Assembly: GCA_003971905.1 (NCBI GenBank)
Contig: RSEE01000090.1
Coordinates: forward strand, 124,001-188,000
DNA: 64,000 nucleotides
Source: Moniliella sp. 'wahieum'
Taxonomy: Eukaryota > Basidiomycota > Moniliellomycetes > Moniliellales > Moniliellaceae
Direction of reading: 5' to 3'
Shown piece after piece: positions 10,805-21,599 of the stretch (position 1 is the stretch's first letter; each line of letters begins with the position of its first letter). The notes beneath the pieces are model-generated. The model searched no databases, was not told the DNA's origin, and was given only the letters and a program-made list of their open reading frames with translations. A program made the translations under genes and the position numbers.

Positions 10805-11467
10805 ATGGGCAAGGCCAAGAAGACGAAAAAGTTTGCCGACCGCAAGAGGCTGCTGAGCACCACCGACCCCAGGCTGTATGTCTCCTCCCTAGATTCCGCT
10901 ATTGGGATACCATTACTAACTGTATTCACGATACTGATCAGCAAATCGAGCCAAGCCAGGCTTGCGCGCGAGGGCAAGAAGGCCGCCACCACGCCTGAGG
11001 GCAAAAAGATCCAGCATGTGACCCAGTTGCCATCGTCAATGTTTCTGCAAGCCAACACCCAGCTTGGCCCCCCCTATCGGGTTATTATTGACACCAACTT
11101 TATCAACTTTTCGCTGCAAAACAAAATCGAGGTGGTGCAGGGCCTGATGGACACGCTCTATGCCGCAGCCATCCCCTGTGTGACTGACTGTGTCTTGGCT
11201 GAGCTGGAAAAGTTGGGGTCCAAGTACCGTGTGGCACTGCGTGTCGCCAGAGACCCACGCTTTGAGCGCCTGCCCTGCTCCCACAAGGGCACCTATGCCG
11301 ACGACTGCATTGTCCATCGTGTGCAAACCCACAAGTGCTATCTCGTTGCCACCTGTGACCGAGAACTGAGGCGGCGTCTGCGCCAAGTCCCAGGTGTACC
11401 GCTGATTAACATCCAAAAACACCGGTATGCTGTGGAGAGGTTGCCCGACCAAGGAATGGCGTCCTAG
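10805..11467 (+). CDS. FCF1: PIN-domain endonuclease of the small-subunit processome
   Basis: FCF1/UTP24 is the nucleolar PIN-domain nuclease of the SSU processome that cuts pre-rRNA at the 5' end of 18S rRNA. The protein is 198 residues, the usual length, and starts MGKAKKTKKFADRKRLLSTT as in the family. Catalytic-core segments are intact: VIIDTNFINFS (first acidic residue), TDCVLAELEKLG, DPRFERLPCSHKGTYADDC and ATCDRELRRRLRQVPGVP. An intron at 10876-10941 (GTATGT to ATCAG) contains a perfect TACTAAC branch site and splits the codon for Leu24. The two exons add up to an exact open frame with no base errors. It is transcribed away from the zipper-protein gene and ends 120 bases from the end of PDX3. 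Confidence 0.95.
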   Translation: MGKAKKTKKFADRKRLLSTTDPRLYVSSLDSAIGIPLLTVFTILISKSSQARLAREGKKAATTPEGKKIQHVTQLPSSMFLQANTQLGPPYRVIIDTNFINFSLQNKIEVVQGLMDTLYAAAIPCVTDCVLAELEKLGSKYRVALRVARDPRFERLPCSHKGTYADDCIVHRVQTHKCYLVATCDRELRRRLRQVPGVPLINIQKHRYAVERLPDQGMAS

Positions 11468-11587
11468 CTGCCTCTATGCATAACGCAATGAATTGTACTC
11501 CTAGTCATACTACTGTTGTCCCGCCCCTCGAGATGGCAGCTACGAGGAGCGGCGACAGGCCTGTTTGGTGCGAAAAAAGGGGCATGC

Positions 11588-12398
11588 TTACGGACCCAGA
11601 CGCTCCACGGTCCACTTGGCTTCGTTGGCAGGCAAGTCGGTCGTCGCGCGCACATAGCTACAGTAAGAGTCAGTACCTGCCGCACCTGGACAGAGGACGT
11701 GAACATACCGCAGACGGTCATGCAGCCGGTTGGGCCGGCCGGCCCAAAACTCGACCTCGAGTGGCTCAATACGGTACCCCCCCCAGAAAGGTGGACGCGG
11801 CACCTCTGCTGTCTTCCAAGCTTGGTGTCTGCCTCGGAGGGGACGAAAGTAGGGTCAATCCCACTAGCCCCAGGGACAGCGAAATGCGTCTCTTGTGCCT
11901 TGACTCTCTCTACCAACGTCTCCCTCGAAGGGATGATTTCAGATTGTGGGGAGGCCCAGGCGCCCACTTGGGAACCCAAAGGACGGGAGTGGAAGTACTC
12001 TTCTCTCTCTTCGCCAGAGAGCTTGTTGGCGATACCAACGACGCGCACTTGACGGTGCATCGCGCGCCAGTAAAAGTTCAGTCCGACGCGCGGGTTGGAA
12101 GCAATGTCTTGGCCTTTGCGACTGTTGTAGTGTGAAAAACAAACCCCTGGGGGTCGGCCTGCTTCAGCAGCACAGTCCGCGAGGATGGAGTGGCGGTCGT
12201 ATTGCCTTGCTCATCGGTAGTGAGGCGACAGGTAGACACTGTCATGGCCTCGGGCTCCTCGACACGGTCGTCGGCCTGGGCGTGGGCGAACCAGGCCTGG
12301 AACTGGGCCATGGGCGTGGGGAGCAACTCAGCTTCCTCGATGCCGTGGGTGACGTATTGGGTGTGTCCGGCGACGCGGGTGACGGAGGCGCTGGTCAT
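11588..12398 (-). CDS. PDX3: Pyridoxamine/pyridoxine 5'-phosphate oxidase
   Basis: This FMN enzyme makes pyridoxal 5'-phosphate, the active form of vitamin B6. Conserved blocks in order are [98 protein letters not shown] and the C-terminal WTVERLGP. A last intron at 11658-11708 (GTATGT to TGTAG, 51 bases) lies just after the HDRL block; splicing gives [14 protein letters not shown]. One base is missing near 12115 (in KAKDIASN) and another near 11822 (before [11 protein letters not shown]); both protein frames are conserved, so I read these as sequencing errors. The start is [12 protein letters not shown] at 12398. The gene is convergent with FCF1. Confidence 0.9.
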
Positions 12399-13046
12399 GG
12401 CGGTGCGAGTGAAGGTGGTGGAGGGGGACAGATGGGCAAGATGGGAGAGAAAACAGAGCCATGCGAGCCTCAGCACAAGAGACAGTGGTGGACGTTGGCT
12501 GACTTGGGAGGGCTGGGTCGAGTGGCCTGAGGCGTGAGTCACGGGGTTGCATCGTTTCTGTTTCCGGGCCCGACGCTCAACTGGCTCAACCCGCAATCCG
12601 CTCGGCCTGTCTGGCGGCCAAATCAGGGCAGGGCGTTACTGACTTCCGCTTCCGCCCATCCGCACGTGACATGGTACAGCGTGTGCTCGGTGTTAGTCCC
12701 CATGGAGCATGAGATCGAGACGAGCTGGATGCGCTGGGATGGGCACGACATTGGGGCTTATATATCTAGCACCTCCTGCCTCCTCCACATACTCAGAGGA
12801 CTCTAGTCCCACAGCGTCCTATTCTGTTACTTGTTCCCCCTTCCTAATGGATGCGCAGGACACAGTCATAGCAAAAGCAGTGTACCTCCAACGCTGAGGG
12901 ACAACAATCGGAGCACCCAACTCGATGCGTCCGCCTGGACAGGCCTTCCCAGATCCGGCTGCCGCTCACAAGCACGCCGCGAGCGCCACGTCTCGCACCC
13001 TTTCTGTGGCTTCTTGTCCGCCCCCCCCCCCGGTCGTGCGGCACGC
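12399..13046. other. Intergenic between PDX3 and SDHAF2
   Basis: Upstream region of PDX3 and downstream region of SDHAF2, both on the minus strand. A pyrimidine-rich stretch adjoins the PDX3 start. No gene seen. Confidence 0.4.
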
Positions 13047-13669
13047 TCATGCCTCCGGATCAACACTCGGCGGCACCTCGGGCATGCGGCGAATGACGCG
13101 GTCCTCATTGCGAGTGTGGACGACGAGGCGGTGTCCTACCCTTCCCTCGGTGGTAACGACGCAGTCCACCGTTCCGGTGGGGGTTTTCGCTCGGTGCACC
13201 AGTAGAAAATGTCCCAGTCCGGTTCGTCGCAGCCGATCGAACTCGTCCAGTTCGTCATCCGTGAGCGAGTGCAGGTTGCTCTTGGCCCAGGTGGAAAGAA
13301 TGAGGTCTGTTTCGAGGATGCCGCGCTTGCGGGTCTGGTAAATCAGCCGCGCAATCCGCTTCGGACGTGACTCGTCCTCTCTCGTACGCCCTGGGACACG
13401 AATGGGAGCCCACGTTCCCAGGCCCTCGGTTTGGTATGCTGACGAGAGCGCCTCGTTCAGCTCGTCCGTCGTGTGCGGTTGGGAAGGTGCCGTGGGGGCT
13501 TGTTTTGGGGGTCGACGGCCGGGTGGAAGGGTAGGATAAAGGGGTCGTCGGCGGCGGTGGGTTTGTCGCTCCTGGCCAGCGCCGAGGCGGTAAAGGCACG
13601 CACACGTACCTGGTGGAGCGGAAGGGTGTGCAAGGGCCGGGATAGGACACGAGCAAGCATGGTGGGCAT
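13047..13669 (-). CDS. SDH5: Succinate dehydrogenase assembly factor 2 (mitochondrial)
   Basis: Sdh5/SDHAF2 acts in the mitochondrial matrix and is needed to attach FAD covalently to the succinate dehydrogenase flavoprotein. The N-terminus (MLARVLSRPLHTLPLHQVRV) is basic and Ser/Leu-rich, as expected for a mitochondrial presequence. The family core RPKRIARLIYQTRKRGILET, DLILSTWAKSNLHSLTDDEL and EPDWDIFYWCTERKPPPERW is present, followed by HTRNEDRVIRRMPE. Three shifts are needed: near 13495 (between the presequence part and TTDELNEAL), near 13228 (FDRL to DEPDWD) and near 13150 (before HRLVVHTRNED). Either Met at 13669 or 13660 could be the start. The gene runs divergently from the unknown gene at 13921, with 251 bases between. 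Confidence 0.85.
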
Positions 13670-13920
13670 GGGAGCCGAGGCGGTGGGTGGCGGCAGCAGA
13701 ACAGCAGAGGCAGCAGAAGCAGCAGTAGCTGGCCAGCGGCCTCGGCGGCGCAGGTGGTGGATTGGTTGTTCCCGGCGGAATGGCCAGGCAAGCATCACGC
13801 ACCACACTTCGTGTGTCACGCGTCGTGTGGGGGAGTGGCAAATTCCGCCCCTCTGTGTGCATTATCTACGGTTGGGGGTACCGGTTCCCGTTTACCTCTC
13901 GCTCGCCTGTGCTCCCCACC

Positions 13921-15227
13921 ATGCCCAGCCTGTCCCGCACCGACTCGGCCTCGACCGACGGCCGCCTGGCCTCCGCCATCACCTCCGTCGATCTCACCCG
14001 CCCAGAAAGCATCGAACCGCCGCAACGCGCATCGACGCCTCCGCGACGAAGTCCTGCGCGTCTGCCGCCTCCCATCCTACCTGAGTGGGAAGTCTCCTTT
14101 GACGAGGACCTGACCCCTGTTCGCTCGCCTCGTTCTGCGCCGATCGAGTCCCCAGCCAGTCGACAATGCCATGTATCGTGGACCGACGAAGAGGAAGCTG
14201 AGCCCCACGAGGAAGCCGAGCAAGAGGAGTATTCCATCTACCTCCCCACCGAGCCCGGTAAGATTGCTGCGATTTGTCGGTTTGACATTGGCCTGGAGGA
14301 GTGGGTGTCCTACCCTGTTGAGCGGGGCACGTCCTCACTAGTGCGAGCTACGCAAAAGTTGGCGCGAAAGCCTGTGGGACCGGCCCAGCCTATGTGGGAG
14401 TTGGATGAACATCTTCCGCCCCCCCCGAGGGGTGCGGGAACAAACCCGCACTCGCCGCCTAGGACGAATGCACGAATGCGCCGCCAGAATCGGAGGCCCC
14501 AGGGACTCCCTATCCTCGGACCCACGACACTGGGAACAAGCACTCGCCGACGTGTTTAAGCGTCCTACCCCGTTTCTAGGAAAACGAGATGGGTTTAGTA
14601 CCCTGGCCCGGGCTGCCTGCCTCGAGGCCAGCGCCGAAGCGGACCGAGTGCTGGCGATGGAGCGGTTGACTTCACGCAGAGAGCAGTCCGGCATGACCAC
14701 AAGCGGAAGAGCAAGCACAATGGGTACGGACCAGACCATGGACGAGGTGCTCGCCTCCTTTTCCGGCCCAAAGGAAGAGTGGAGGTCGCAAGCGCAACTG
14801 GTGTCGCCATTTGACGCCGACATGATCCCGGACCCTCCTTCCCACCACCTTAGTGTACCCCCTAGCACGGGAAGAAGCCGACGTGCCCGGCCTTCCTCCG
14901 TCTTGCCGCCTCCGCACTCGGGGGTGTTCGACGGCTGCCCGGCCACGGGGGGAGCGGGAAAGGGCCGAGCTGGCCTGGGCCCTCGCTACACACATGGCCA
15001 AGGTCCACGCCGGAATCCGATGGAACAGCAGTGGACTGACAAGACGAGGCGTGGCAAGTTCAACTGTCAATCGCGCCTTTGATCCTCCAGAGCAAGGTGG
15101 GATGGGCGGGGAAACGTTTGGTCTATCAGATCTACTTGGGTTCGGCACAGTGGGACGAGATGGGGCGCGGAGCGAAGCGCTTCCGGCACCTAGGACGAGG
15201 GAGATGTTGTTGGCGTATTTGGACTAA
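13921..15227 (+). CDS. Uncharacterised protein, mostly disordered
   Basis: I do not recognise this protein. It begins MPSLSRTDSASTDGRLASAI, is rich in Ser, Pro and Arg, and has an acidic stretch (WTDEEEAEPHEEAEQEEYSI) around residues 80-105, followed by more structured-looking segments (EPGKIAAICRFDIGLEEWVS) and, later, helical regions (RHWEQALADVFKRPTPFLGK; AELAWALATHMAKVHAGIRW). It ends TREMLLAYLD. No signal peptide or membrane span is seen. At least two base errors (near 14430 and 14880-14960) separate the frames. The start is inferred from the divergent layout and the short distance to SDH5; the end lies 66 bases from the end of the TM9 gene. Confidence 0.5.
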
Positions 15228-15293
15228 ACGAATGCTGCTGCTACGCACAGGCATCATATGGCGCAATGGCGCACAGGGCCGGTGCGGGATCCC

Positions 15294-17267
15294 TCAGTCC
15301 ACTCGGATGGCAGCATAGATGTGGCGGACGTAGAGGTAGCATGCTGCATAGCCAATCGGGCCAAACAGCAGGAAATCCACCAGGGAGATCAGGCCCAAGT
15401 AGCCCAAATACAACACCTTATTCGCTACTCCAGGCAGGGAGAGCGAAGAGGCCCAAAATACCAACCCATACACGAACAGCCAGAACGCCGATCCTCCGCC
15501 CACGGCAAACGCACGCCAGTGCCATCGATAGTCCTCGTGCGAGAGAGAGAAGTAGCACATCAGCACCGCAACCGCGGCCGTGGTTAGTGCGCTAACGAGG
15601 TAGGTGAGCGCCATAAACCCAAACGCATAGTAGATCTTCGTCCCAAACAGAGCTTAGCACAAAGAAAATCTCCAGCAATGCAGCGGCAAAAGGGAAGAAG
15701 CCACCCAAGAGCGCGGCGGGGTAGGTGTTGAGGTACCACGGCACAGGTGGGATTTGCCGGGGGATGGTGTTGACGCGAGCAGAGGTGCGGAAAGCGCCAT
15801 GGCGGAGACCAAGCCAGGAGCCCAGCAAGGTAAGTGGGACATTGACTAGGAACCAGATGGTGACGAGGGCGAGGAGTGTGCCAAAGGGCACAGCACCCGA
15901 AGAGCGCGAGATGAGGAGGAAGAAGTTAAGGAAACTGCTTTTGTTAGTGTCTACAACAATGGGGGTTGGCTGGTGAGGGGACGAGAGAAAGAGACACACT
16001 TGATAATGGCAAAGATGAGACAGGGGAACAAGGTGGCCGTAAGGAAAATATTGCGCTTCCACCGTTCTCCACCCAAGGATGTGTACATGCGCGTGGAAAC
16101 GTATCCAGCTAGCACGCCAAAGATCATCCAGTTCATGATCATACTCACTCCCAGGGAACCACGGCGGGAAGGGCTCAAGAAGCCTACGGCTGCAAAGAAG
16201 AGCGTGACCGTCGCCATGGCTGCTAATTGGGCACCAGAACCCAGCATGACACTCAACAAGGACGGCGAGGACGGAGAACGGAAGACCTCGCCATGTACCA
16301 GTTTCCATCCGGACTCCTCTTGCACGTCCTCGGAGAGGTCAATGGCTTGATAGCGGTTGATGTCCCGGTTGGTAGAGCGATAAAGGATGGCAATCACCAT
16401 CATGCATGGGCACCCGGCGAGAACGATGCCGTTGAGGAGCGAGAACCAGTGGATCTGAGGATCATCAATTTTGAGGTAATGGTCCCAGCGCGTAGCCCAA
16501 GGCGTAGGAGACTCCAGCCAGTACGTGTTGTAAGTGTAGGCAATGGGCATATCTTTACCTTTGGGGTTGAGCTGGACCGGATCCGCCGCATTGCAGTCGA
16601 TCACTGGGCCAGTGGGAGGGGATCCCGAGAGGGTTTGCCGCGAGTAAGGCCAGACAGAAGCACCCACAACGCGGTACTCATTAGGACCGCGTTGATGGTA
16701 GTCGATATAGATGTCGAAGTGGTTGTATAGTGATGGCGGGTCAAGTTCCTGGCCCGTGATGGAAATAAGCTGGCCAAGGGGGAAGCCGATGGAGTAGAGG
16801 AGTTCGTGAGTAGATTCGAGAATCTGCTTCTGGGCTACTGGGAGGCCATCGACGAGCCAGCGAGAGGCATATCCCTGGCGGATACGGTCGTTGACGAACT
16901 GCATGTCCTTGGCAGGGAAGACCAAGTCGCAGAGCTTGACGCAAGACTCGTTCTTGAGCATGTGGGCTTGGAGCGGGGAGTTGTAGATGCGGTCGCCGAA
17001 CAGGGCACTGCCCAAGCCCTCTGATGCGGCCTCGATTGGCTGGCGTGGACGGCAGAAGTGGAAGCGGGGGTCGTAGTAGTCGTAGGCGACCAGCCCGTGG
17101 ACGCCAGCCTTGTCGGCCTGGGCTTTGGGCTGGATAGAGTTGACACCAAAGGGGACCTGTTCGCCGGCGGTGTAGGAGCGGGGCGCCGAGCCGGGCAGGT
17201 ACCATGCATGGGCTGAGCGGAGCGCCGAGGCTAGGGCCAGCAGCACGCCCACACGCATCCGCACCAT
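15294..17267 (-). CDS. TM9 superfamily (EMP70/nonaspanin) membrane protein
   Basis: Nonaspanins are nine-span endosomal/Golgi membrane proteins involved in sorting, adhesion and copper balance in fungi. The start MVRMRVGVLLALASALRSAH is a signal peptide, followed by the lumenal domain (AWYLPGSAPRSYTAGEQVPF; QKQILESTHELLYSIGFPLG) and a run of membrane segments beginning near HWFSLLNGIVLAGCPCMMVI. Family hallmarks are FLNFFLLISRSSGAVPFGT, PVPWYLNTYPAALLGGFFPF and the C-terminal RHIYAAIRVD, close to the KxD/E Golgi-retention signal. An intron at 15935-15999 (GTGTGT to AGCAG) has a CACTAAC branch site and splits the codon before FLNFF. One shift near 15650 (ending the frame after FVLSSVWDED) joins to IYYAFGFMALTYLVSALT. 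Length about 640 residues is normal. EMP70 or its paralogue cannot be told apart here. Confidence 0.92.
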
Positions 17268-17926
17268 TGCGAGCGGGAAGAGGAGCGAGGATGAGGAGGT
17301 GGAGGTGGAGGTGCGGGCTGGATGCGACTCCACTTGGCTCCACGTCAAGACGTGCCGGACGGAGGAGGGCGCTTAGGTCAGCATGCCCCACGGCTGCTTG
17401 CACCTGCGCTCTCCTGCGCTGTCGCGGGCGCATCATGCATCATGCATCATCCATCGCGCCCCATCGAACATCGGCCACGGATTATCACCATCCGTCCCCG
17501 ATCAGCGACCAGCGCCCAGCGACCGCCCCGCGCCACGCCCATCCCATGCGCGGCGGCAGGACATACGGAGGGGTGGGTGTGGGTGTGGATGTCGAGGGCG
17601 GCGGCGGCGGTGCTGGGGATGCGGCTGCGGGCGCGCGCGGCGCACGGCGGGAAGGGCAGGCGGCTGGCTGCGGCTGCTCCAGCTTCCAGCCTGCCCAACC
17701 CACGCGCTGCCACGCGCCGGCCGGGGGTCTCAGCTCCCACACTGCCCCCCGCTCCGGCCTGCCTTCTTCCAGGCCTGGGCCAGTCCCATGCCGGCCTGTG
17801 CCTGCTCGCGCCCTCCTCGGGCCATATGCGACGCGCTGGTCCATGGCCCTTCCACCCCCCCTCCCACCACCACCACCACCCCACCACCACCGGGCCCCCT
17901 CCGCCCTCTCCCCGCTCTCCAGCGCC
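17268..17926. promoter_or_regulatory. Divergent promoter region of TM9 and MVD1
   Basis: A 659-base region between two divergent genes. It holds the exact 20-base CATCATG tract at 17431-17450, two copies of GATCAGCG/CAGCGACC-like words near 17500, and a very C-rich stretch ending at the MVD1 start. No TATA box is obvious. Long open frames here reflect high GC and are not called. Confidence 0.4.
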
Positions 17927-19296
17927 ATGACCGTCTACCAAGCCACCGTCAGTGCCCCGGTCAACATCGCCGTGGTCAAGTACTGGGGCAAGCGCAACAC
18001 CGCCCTCATCCTCCCCACCAACGACTCGCTCAGTGTCACCCTCGACCAGGCCCAGCTCCAGAGCAAGACCTCCGCCCGGGCCGACGCGGCATGGAGCGAG
18101 GACCGCCTCTGGCTCAATGGCGTCGAGGAACAGATCCAGCCTGGTGGACGACTGGACAAATGCATTTCCGAAATCCGCAGCATGCGCAAGAGCCTGGAAG
18201 ACAAGGACCCGTCCCTGCCCAAGGTACGCTCCGCCTTCTGCTTCTCATCTTCTAGAATCGCATACGCATGGATGGCTGACCTTTTCCCCAGCTGTCCGAA
18301 TGGGGCCTGCACGTTGTGTCTGAAAACAACTTCCCCACTGCTGCTGGCCTGGCTTCGTCCGCTTCGGGCTTTGCCGCGCTGACCTATGCTCTGGCCACCC
18401 TCTTCTCCCTCAAGGAGGCCTATAGTATGTCGGAGCTGACGCGTGTCGCGCGGCAGGGAAGTGGCTCGGCCTGCCGCTCGCTCATGGGCGGCTTTGTGGC
18501 GTGGCAGATGGGCACAGAGGAGGATGGGAAGGATAGCCTTGCGGTCAGTGTGGCCGAACAAGCGCACTGGCCCACGCTTCAGGCGCTGATCTGTGTCGTC
18601 TCGGACGCTAAGAAGGGCACCCCTTCCACGGCCGGGATGCAGCGCACCGTCGCTACCTCTCCCTTCCTACAGCGCGTGTGGAGCATGTGGTTCCCAAGCG
18701 GATGCAAGACATGCGCACCGCGATTCAGGCCAAGGACTTTGATGCCTTTGCTGCTCTCACCATGGCCGACTCGAACAACTTTCATGCCTGCTGCCTCGAC
18801 ACCCCCCCCCATCTTCTACCTCAACGATACCTCGCGGGCTGTGATCCAGCTGATCGAGGAGCTCAACCGCGCCTCTCTCGCCGAGGGCGGCAAGCGTCTG
18901 GCCGGGTACACATACGATGCCGGGCCCAACGCGGTGCTCTACCACGAAAAGGAAAATGCCTCCCTCATCCTCAATCTTATCCGCCACTACTTCCCCTCAG
19001 CCGCGTTGGACGACACGTTCAACTTGCTCGGCAAGGGCGCCGGTGCCTCCTTCCGTGGTCCCCAAGAGGAGGTCCCGCTTCCCACCGGGCTGCCCAAGGA
19101 GTTCAACCCGCAGGTCATCCCGGTCCAGGCTGTCGGCGCTGTCAGCCGACTGATCCACACCCAAGTCGGCCCAGGACCGCAAGTGGTGGAGCAAGTGCCA
19201 GAGCAGAAGCCAGCGCCGGTACAGGACAATGGGCTGACGGGACTGTTGGACCCAGCGGGAATGCCTCTGCGGTTGCAGCGTGTCAAGCGGGCGTAA
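17927..19296 (+). CDS. MVD1: Mevalonate diphosphate decarboxylase
   Basis: This GHMP-kinase-fold enzyme uses ATP to turn mevalonate diphosphate into isopentenyl diphosphate for sterols and prenyl groups. It starts [20 protein letters not shown], and the family motifs follow: [35 protein letters not shown] (phosphate-binding loop), [47 protein letters not shown] and GKGAG. The intron is at 18224-18291 (GTACGC to CCCAG), after PSLPK. Two errors cancel: one base is missing near 18677 (before [10 protein letters not shown]) and one C is extra in the run of nine C at 18812-18820. The C-terminal 45 residues beyond [10 protein letters not shown] are Pro/Gln-rich and probably unstructured. It ends 100 bases from the end of ARPC4. 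Confidence 0.95.
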
Positions 19297-19396
19297 TATG
19301 TCCTTCGCCCCGTCCCCCCCCCGTCCCCCCTACCCCGCAGGTACAGACTCAATAGAATTGAATTGCATGCGCGCTCGCCTCTTTCCTGCTTGATGA

Positions 19397-20004
19397 ATCA
19401 ATAGGCAAACTAAGAACCGAAAGAGAGGAAGGGCATGTAGTAGTTAATAGCGAGTAGCACACAAATGAAGGACGAGGTGCGAGATGTGGGACGCAAAGAC
19501 GTACTTGGGCCAGGTAGGACTCGGCCACGATCCGAGCACGAGCGTTGAGCGAGAGTTTCATTTCTGAGATTTCCTTGTCGACCTCCTCCATGAACTGGAT
19601 GATGAAGTCGACGAGCTTGTGCTTGAGCATGGACTCGGTGTGCACGTTTGTGATGAGGAAAGAGATGTCGTAGCCCTTGACGGGTTTGCGGCGCAGGACC
19701 ACAAAGTTCTCTGCGCGCTGCATCATGAAGCGGGTGAACTTGGAGCAGAGGATGTGCTCTATGTCGTCGGCCTGCTTGATCTTGATGCTGAGGCGGACCG
19801 AGTTGATCGAGGGCTCAATCAGGACCTGCTCGCTCTCGTTGCGGCAGATCTCGAGCGGCTGCAAGAGCACCTCGGGGTGCGCTGGGTCTCGATCTCGGGG
19901 GCATTGTGGCGCTCAACGGTCTGGGACGCAAAGTTCTCGAGCATGAGCGCCGCCGTGAGGGAGGAGCGGACGCATGCGAGGTACGGGCGCAGCGTGTTGG
20001 ACAT
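19397..20004 (-). CDS. ARC19: Arp2/3 complex subunit 4 (p20)
   Basis: ARPC4 is a structural subunit of the Arp2/3 complex, which nucleates branched actin at sites such as endocytic patches. It starts [20 protein letters not shown] and keeps the family blocks [73 protein letters not shown] and [20 protein letters not shown]. An intron at 19409-19504 (GTACGT to TCTTAG, branch CTATTAAC) leaves a last coding exon of 12 bases (FAY and stop), so the protein ends SYLAQFAY, the usual C-terminus. Reading without that intron would add an unrelated tail. One base is missing near 19880 (QRTPEVLLQP); the corrected length is 170 residues, exactly as in the family. Confidence 0.94.
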
Positions 20005-20194
20005 GGCGCGAGGGCGGCGGGGATGGTGGGGCTGGGGCGGGCCAGCGTCGCGGCGGCCAACGCCTGCGCGCTGCGCGTGGCTGAGCGGCTGAGCGCCGAC
20101 GATAGCGGAGCGCTGCGACGCTGTGGCCACGTCGGGCCGGCTTAGGTCAGCCGCGAACAGTGAACGTTGAACAGTTGAATGTTGCACATTGGGC

Positions 20195-20207
20195 ATTGAA
20201 CATTGAA
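20195..20207 (+). promoter_or_regulatory. 13-base promoter motif ATTGAACATTGAA (ARC19 / Nepro-like)
   Basis: Exact copy of the motif at 8268-8280 and 46399-46411. It sits in the 294-base divergent promoter between ARC19 and the gene at 20299, within a stretch (20155-20209) full of related words GAACGTTGAAC, AGTTGAATGTTG and GCATTGAAC. Confidence 0.5.
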
Positions 20208-20298
20208 ACTTCCCACGATCACCCATCCCCCCTGCCTCTTTTCTCGGCCGCCGTCAAAATAATATACCACGGCCACCACCCCCACCCCCACCCCCACT

Positions 20299-21436
20299 AT
20301 GGACACCACCAGCAGGAAGCGCACGCTCGCCCCCCCCGCCGTCCCCACCACCCCCCTCCCTCCTCTCGCCAACAATGCCCGAACCATCCTGCGCCGCGCC
20401 TATGCCGCCGTGCCTGTGCTGCAGTCCGAGCTGGCTCTCTTGTCCCAGATCCAGTACCGCTCCCACGCTCTCTGCGCGCCGCCAAGTTCTACCAGTCGGC
20501 CGAAGGCGTCCTGCGCTCGCTCCGGCGCGTTCTCGGTGACGTTCATCCTGATCCTTCCTCCGTCAAGCGGATACGCCGCAAGGCGCGTAGCCTCCCCGTG
20601 TCTTCCCGTCCCCGGGGCGGGCGCCGCGCGCATTTCCCCGCTGTCCCCTCGGAGGAAGACGCCAAGCGCCCGCTCGCGCCGTGCGTGCTGCGCACTGCCT
20701 TCCTCCAGGGCACGCGCGCTGTCGTATCCATGTACCCTCCCACGCGTAAGAAGAAGACCGGTCTCGTCCCTCCCAAACTCAGTGGCATGCCCAACAAACC
20801 GCCTTCCCCCGCGGCCGCCCGCGCCGCCTGCCTGGCCATCTTGCAAGCCAGCGTCCAACTGGTTGCCCTCCTCGACCGCTGCCAATCTGCCTTTCGCACC
20901 ATTTCCCTCCACATACGCACGCCTCCCGCACCCACCTTTGTTCCCAATGCACTCTCCCTCCTCGCCGTCGCCGCCCGGTCCACATGGCCACGCGGGAAAT
21001 CCTGCTGGGCAAGTCGCCCCCCCTGCCTGTGGTAGGAAGCGAGCCGAGCCAGGGCCTTGTCGCCCTCTATCTTGCGCTTGCCCCTTTTGCCGCAACGCAG
21101 CTGGCGCAGAAGCTGGATGTGTATGCGCTTGTATGTGCGTTGCGTGGGGAACCTACGTTGTCCTCTACGGTCGTTGACCAGCTTCATCCATTGCTCTCTG
21201 CCAGCGTTACCGACACGACTGTGGGAGGCTTGCCTTCTTCTCTGTCTGTGGGAGCAGAGCATGCTGGCCACGGGAGGTGTGCCTTGGCTGACCGATCTTT
21301 GTCTTTCTTCCCCTCTGCCCTCTTTTACCCAGCAGCCGGAGACGGTTCAGGCACCCCAGAACTCCCTTCCCACCGCTACACCTAGTACCACCATCCACCC
21401 TTTGCCTTTGACGACGACCTGGGTGAGGTGGTCTAG
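20299..21436 (+). CDS. Possible Nepro-like nucleolar protein
   Basis: The protein starts MDTTSRKRTLAPPAVPTTPL. Around residues 28-75 it has a helical, basic region (NNARTILRRAYAAVPVLQSE, then AAKFYQSAEGVLRSLRRVLG) that resembles the N-terminal region of Nepro/RMP1-type nucleolar RNA-binding proteins (pattern: hydrophobic helix, Q.R, basic helix). Next comes a basic stretch (KRIRRKARS, PTRKKKTG) and a long hydrophobic helical part ending LAVAARVHMATREILLGKSP. A possible end is an acidic FAFDDDLGEVV at 21436. Shifts are needed near 20465, 20985 and after 21230, so both the middle joins and the end are uncertain. The family call is by pattern only. RNA processing would fit the other ribosome-assembly genes here, but this is weak evidence. 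Confidence 0.4.
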
Positions 21437-21599
21437 TCTAATTGCATCCCTATACGTTCCCCATTGTTGAATTTGAATGGGCCATTGGGTCACAGCCATA
21501 GTTTGAGTAAAAGAACAAGAGCAAAGAGGGGAAGGCGAAAACGAAGGCCACAACCAAGACAGAGATGGAGGAGCTGGGAGAAGAGGAACAAACACTTGA

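Noticed and set aside
9673-11058. Single long minus-strand protein covering the FCF1 region
   Set aside because: The upstream half is antisense to FCF1; only the part below 10600 belongs to the zipper-protein gene.
17204-17926. Frame extending upstream of MVD1, and other long frames in the region
   Set aside because: The extension is Pro/His/Arg-rich and high in GC; the conserved MVD1 N-terminus starts at 17927.
18670-18830. Programmed frameshifting or pseudogene in MVD1
   Set aside because: One missing and one extra base in the same gene, with similar faults in almost all conserved genes, fit random sequencing errors better than regulated recoding or decay.
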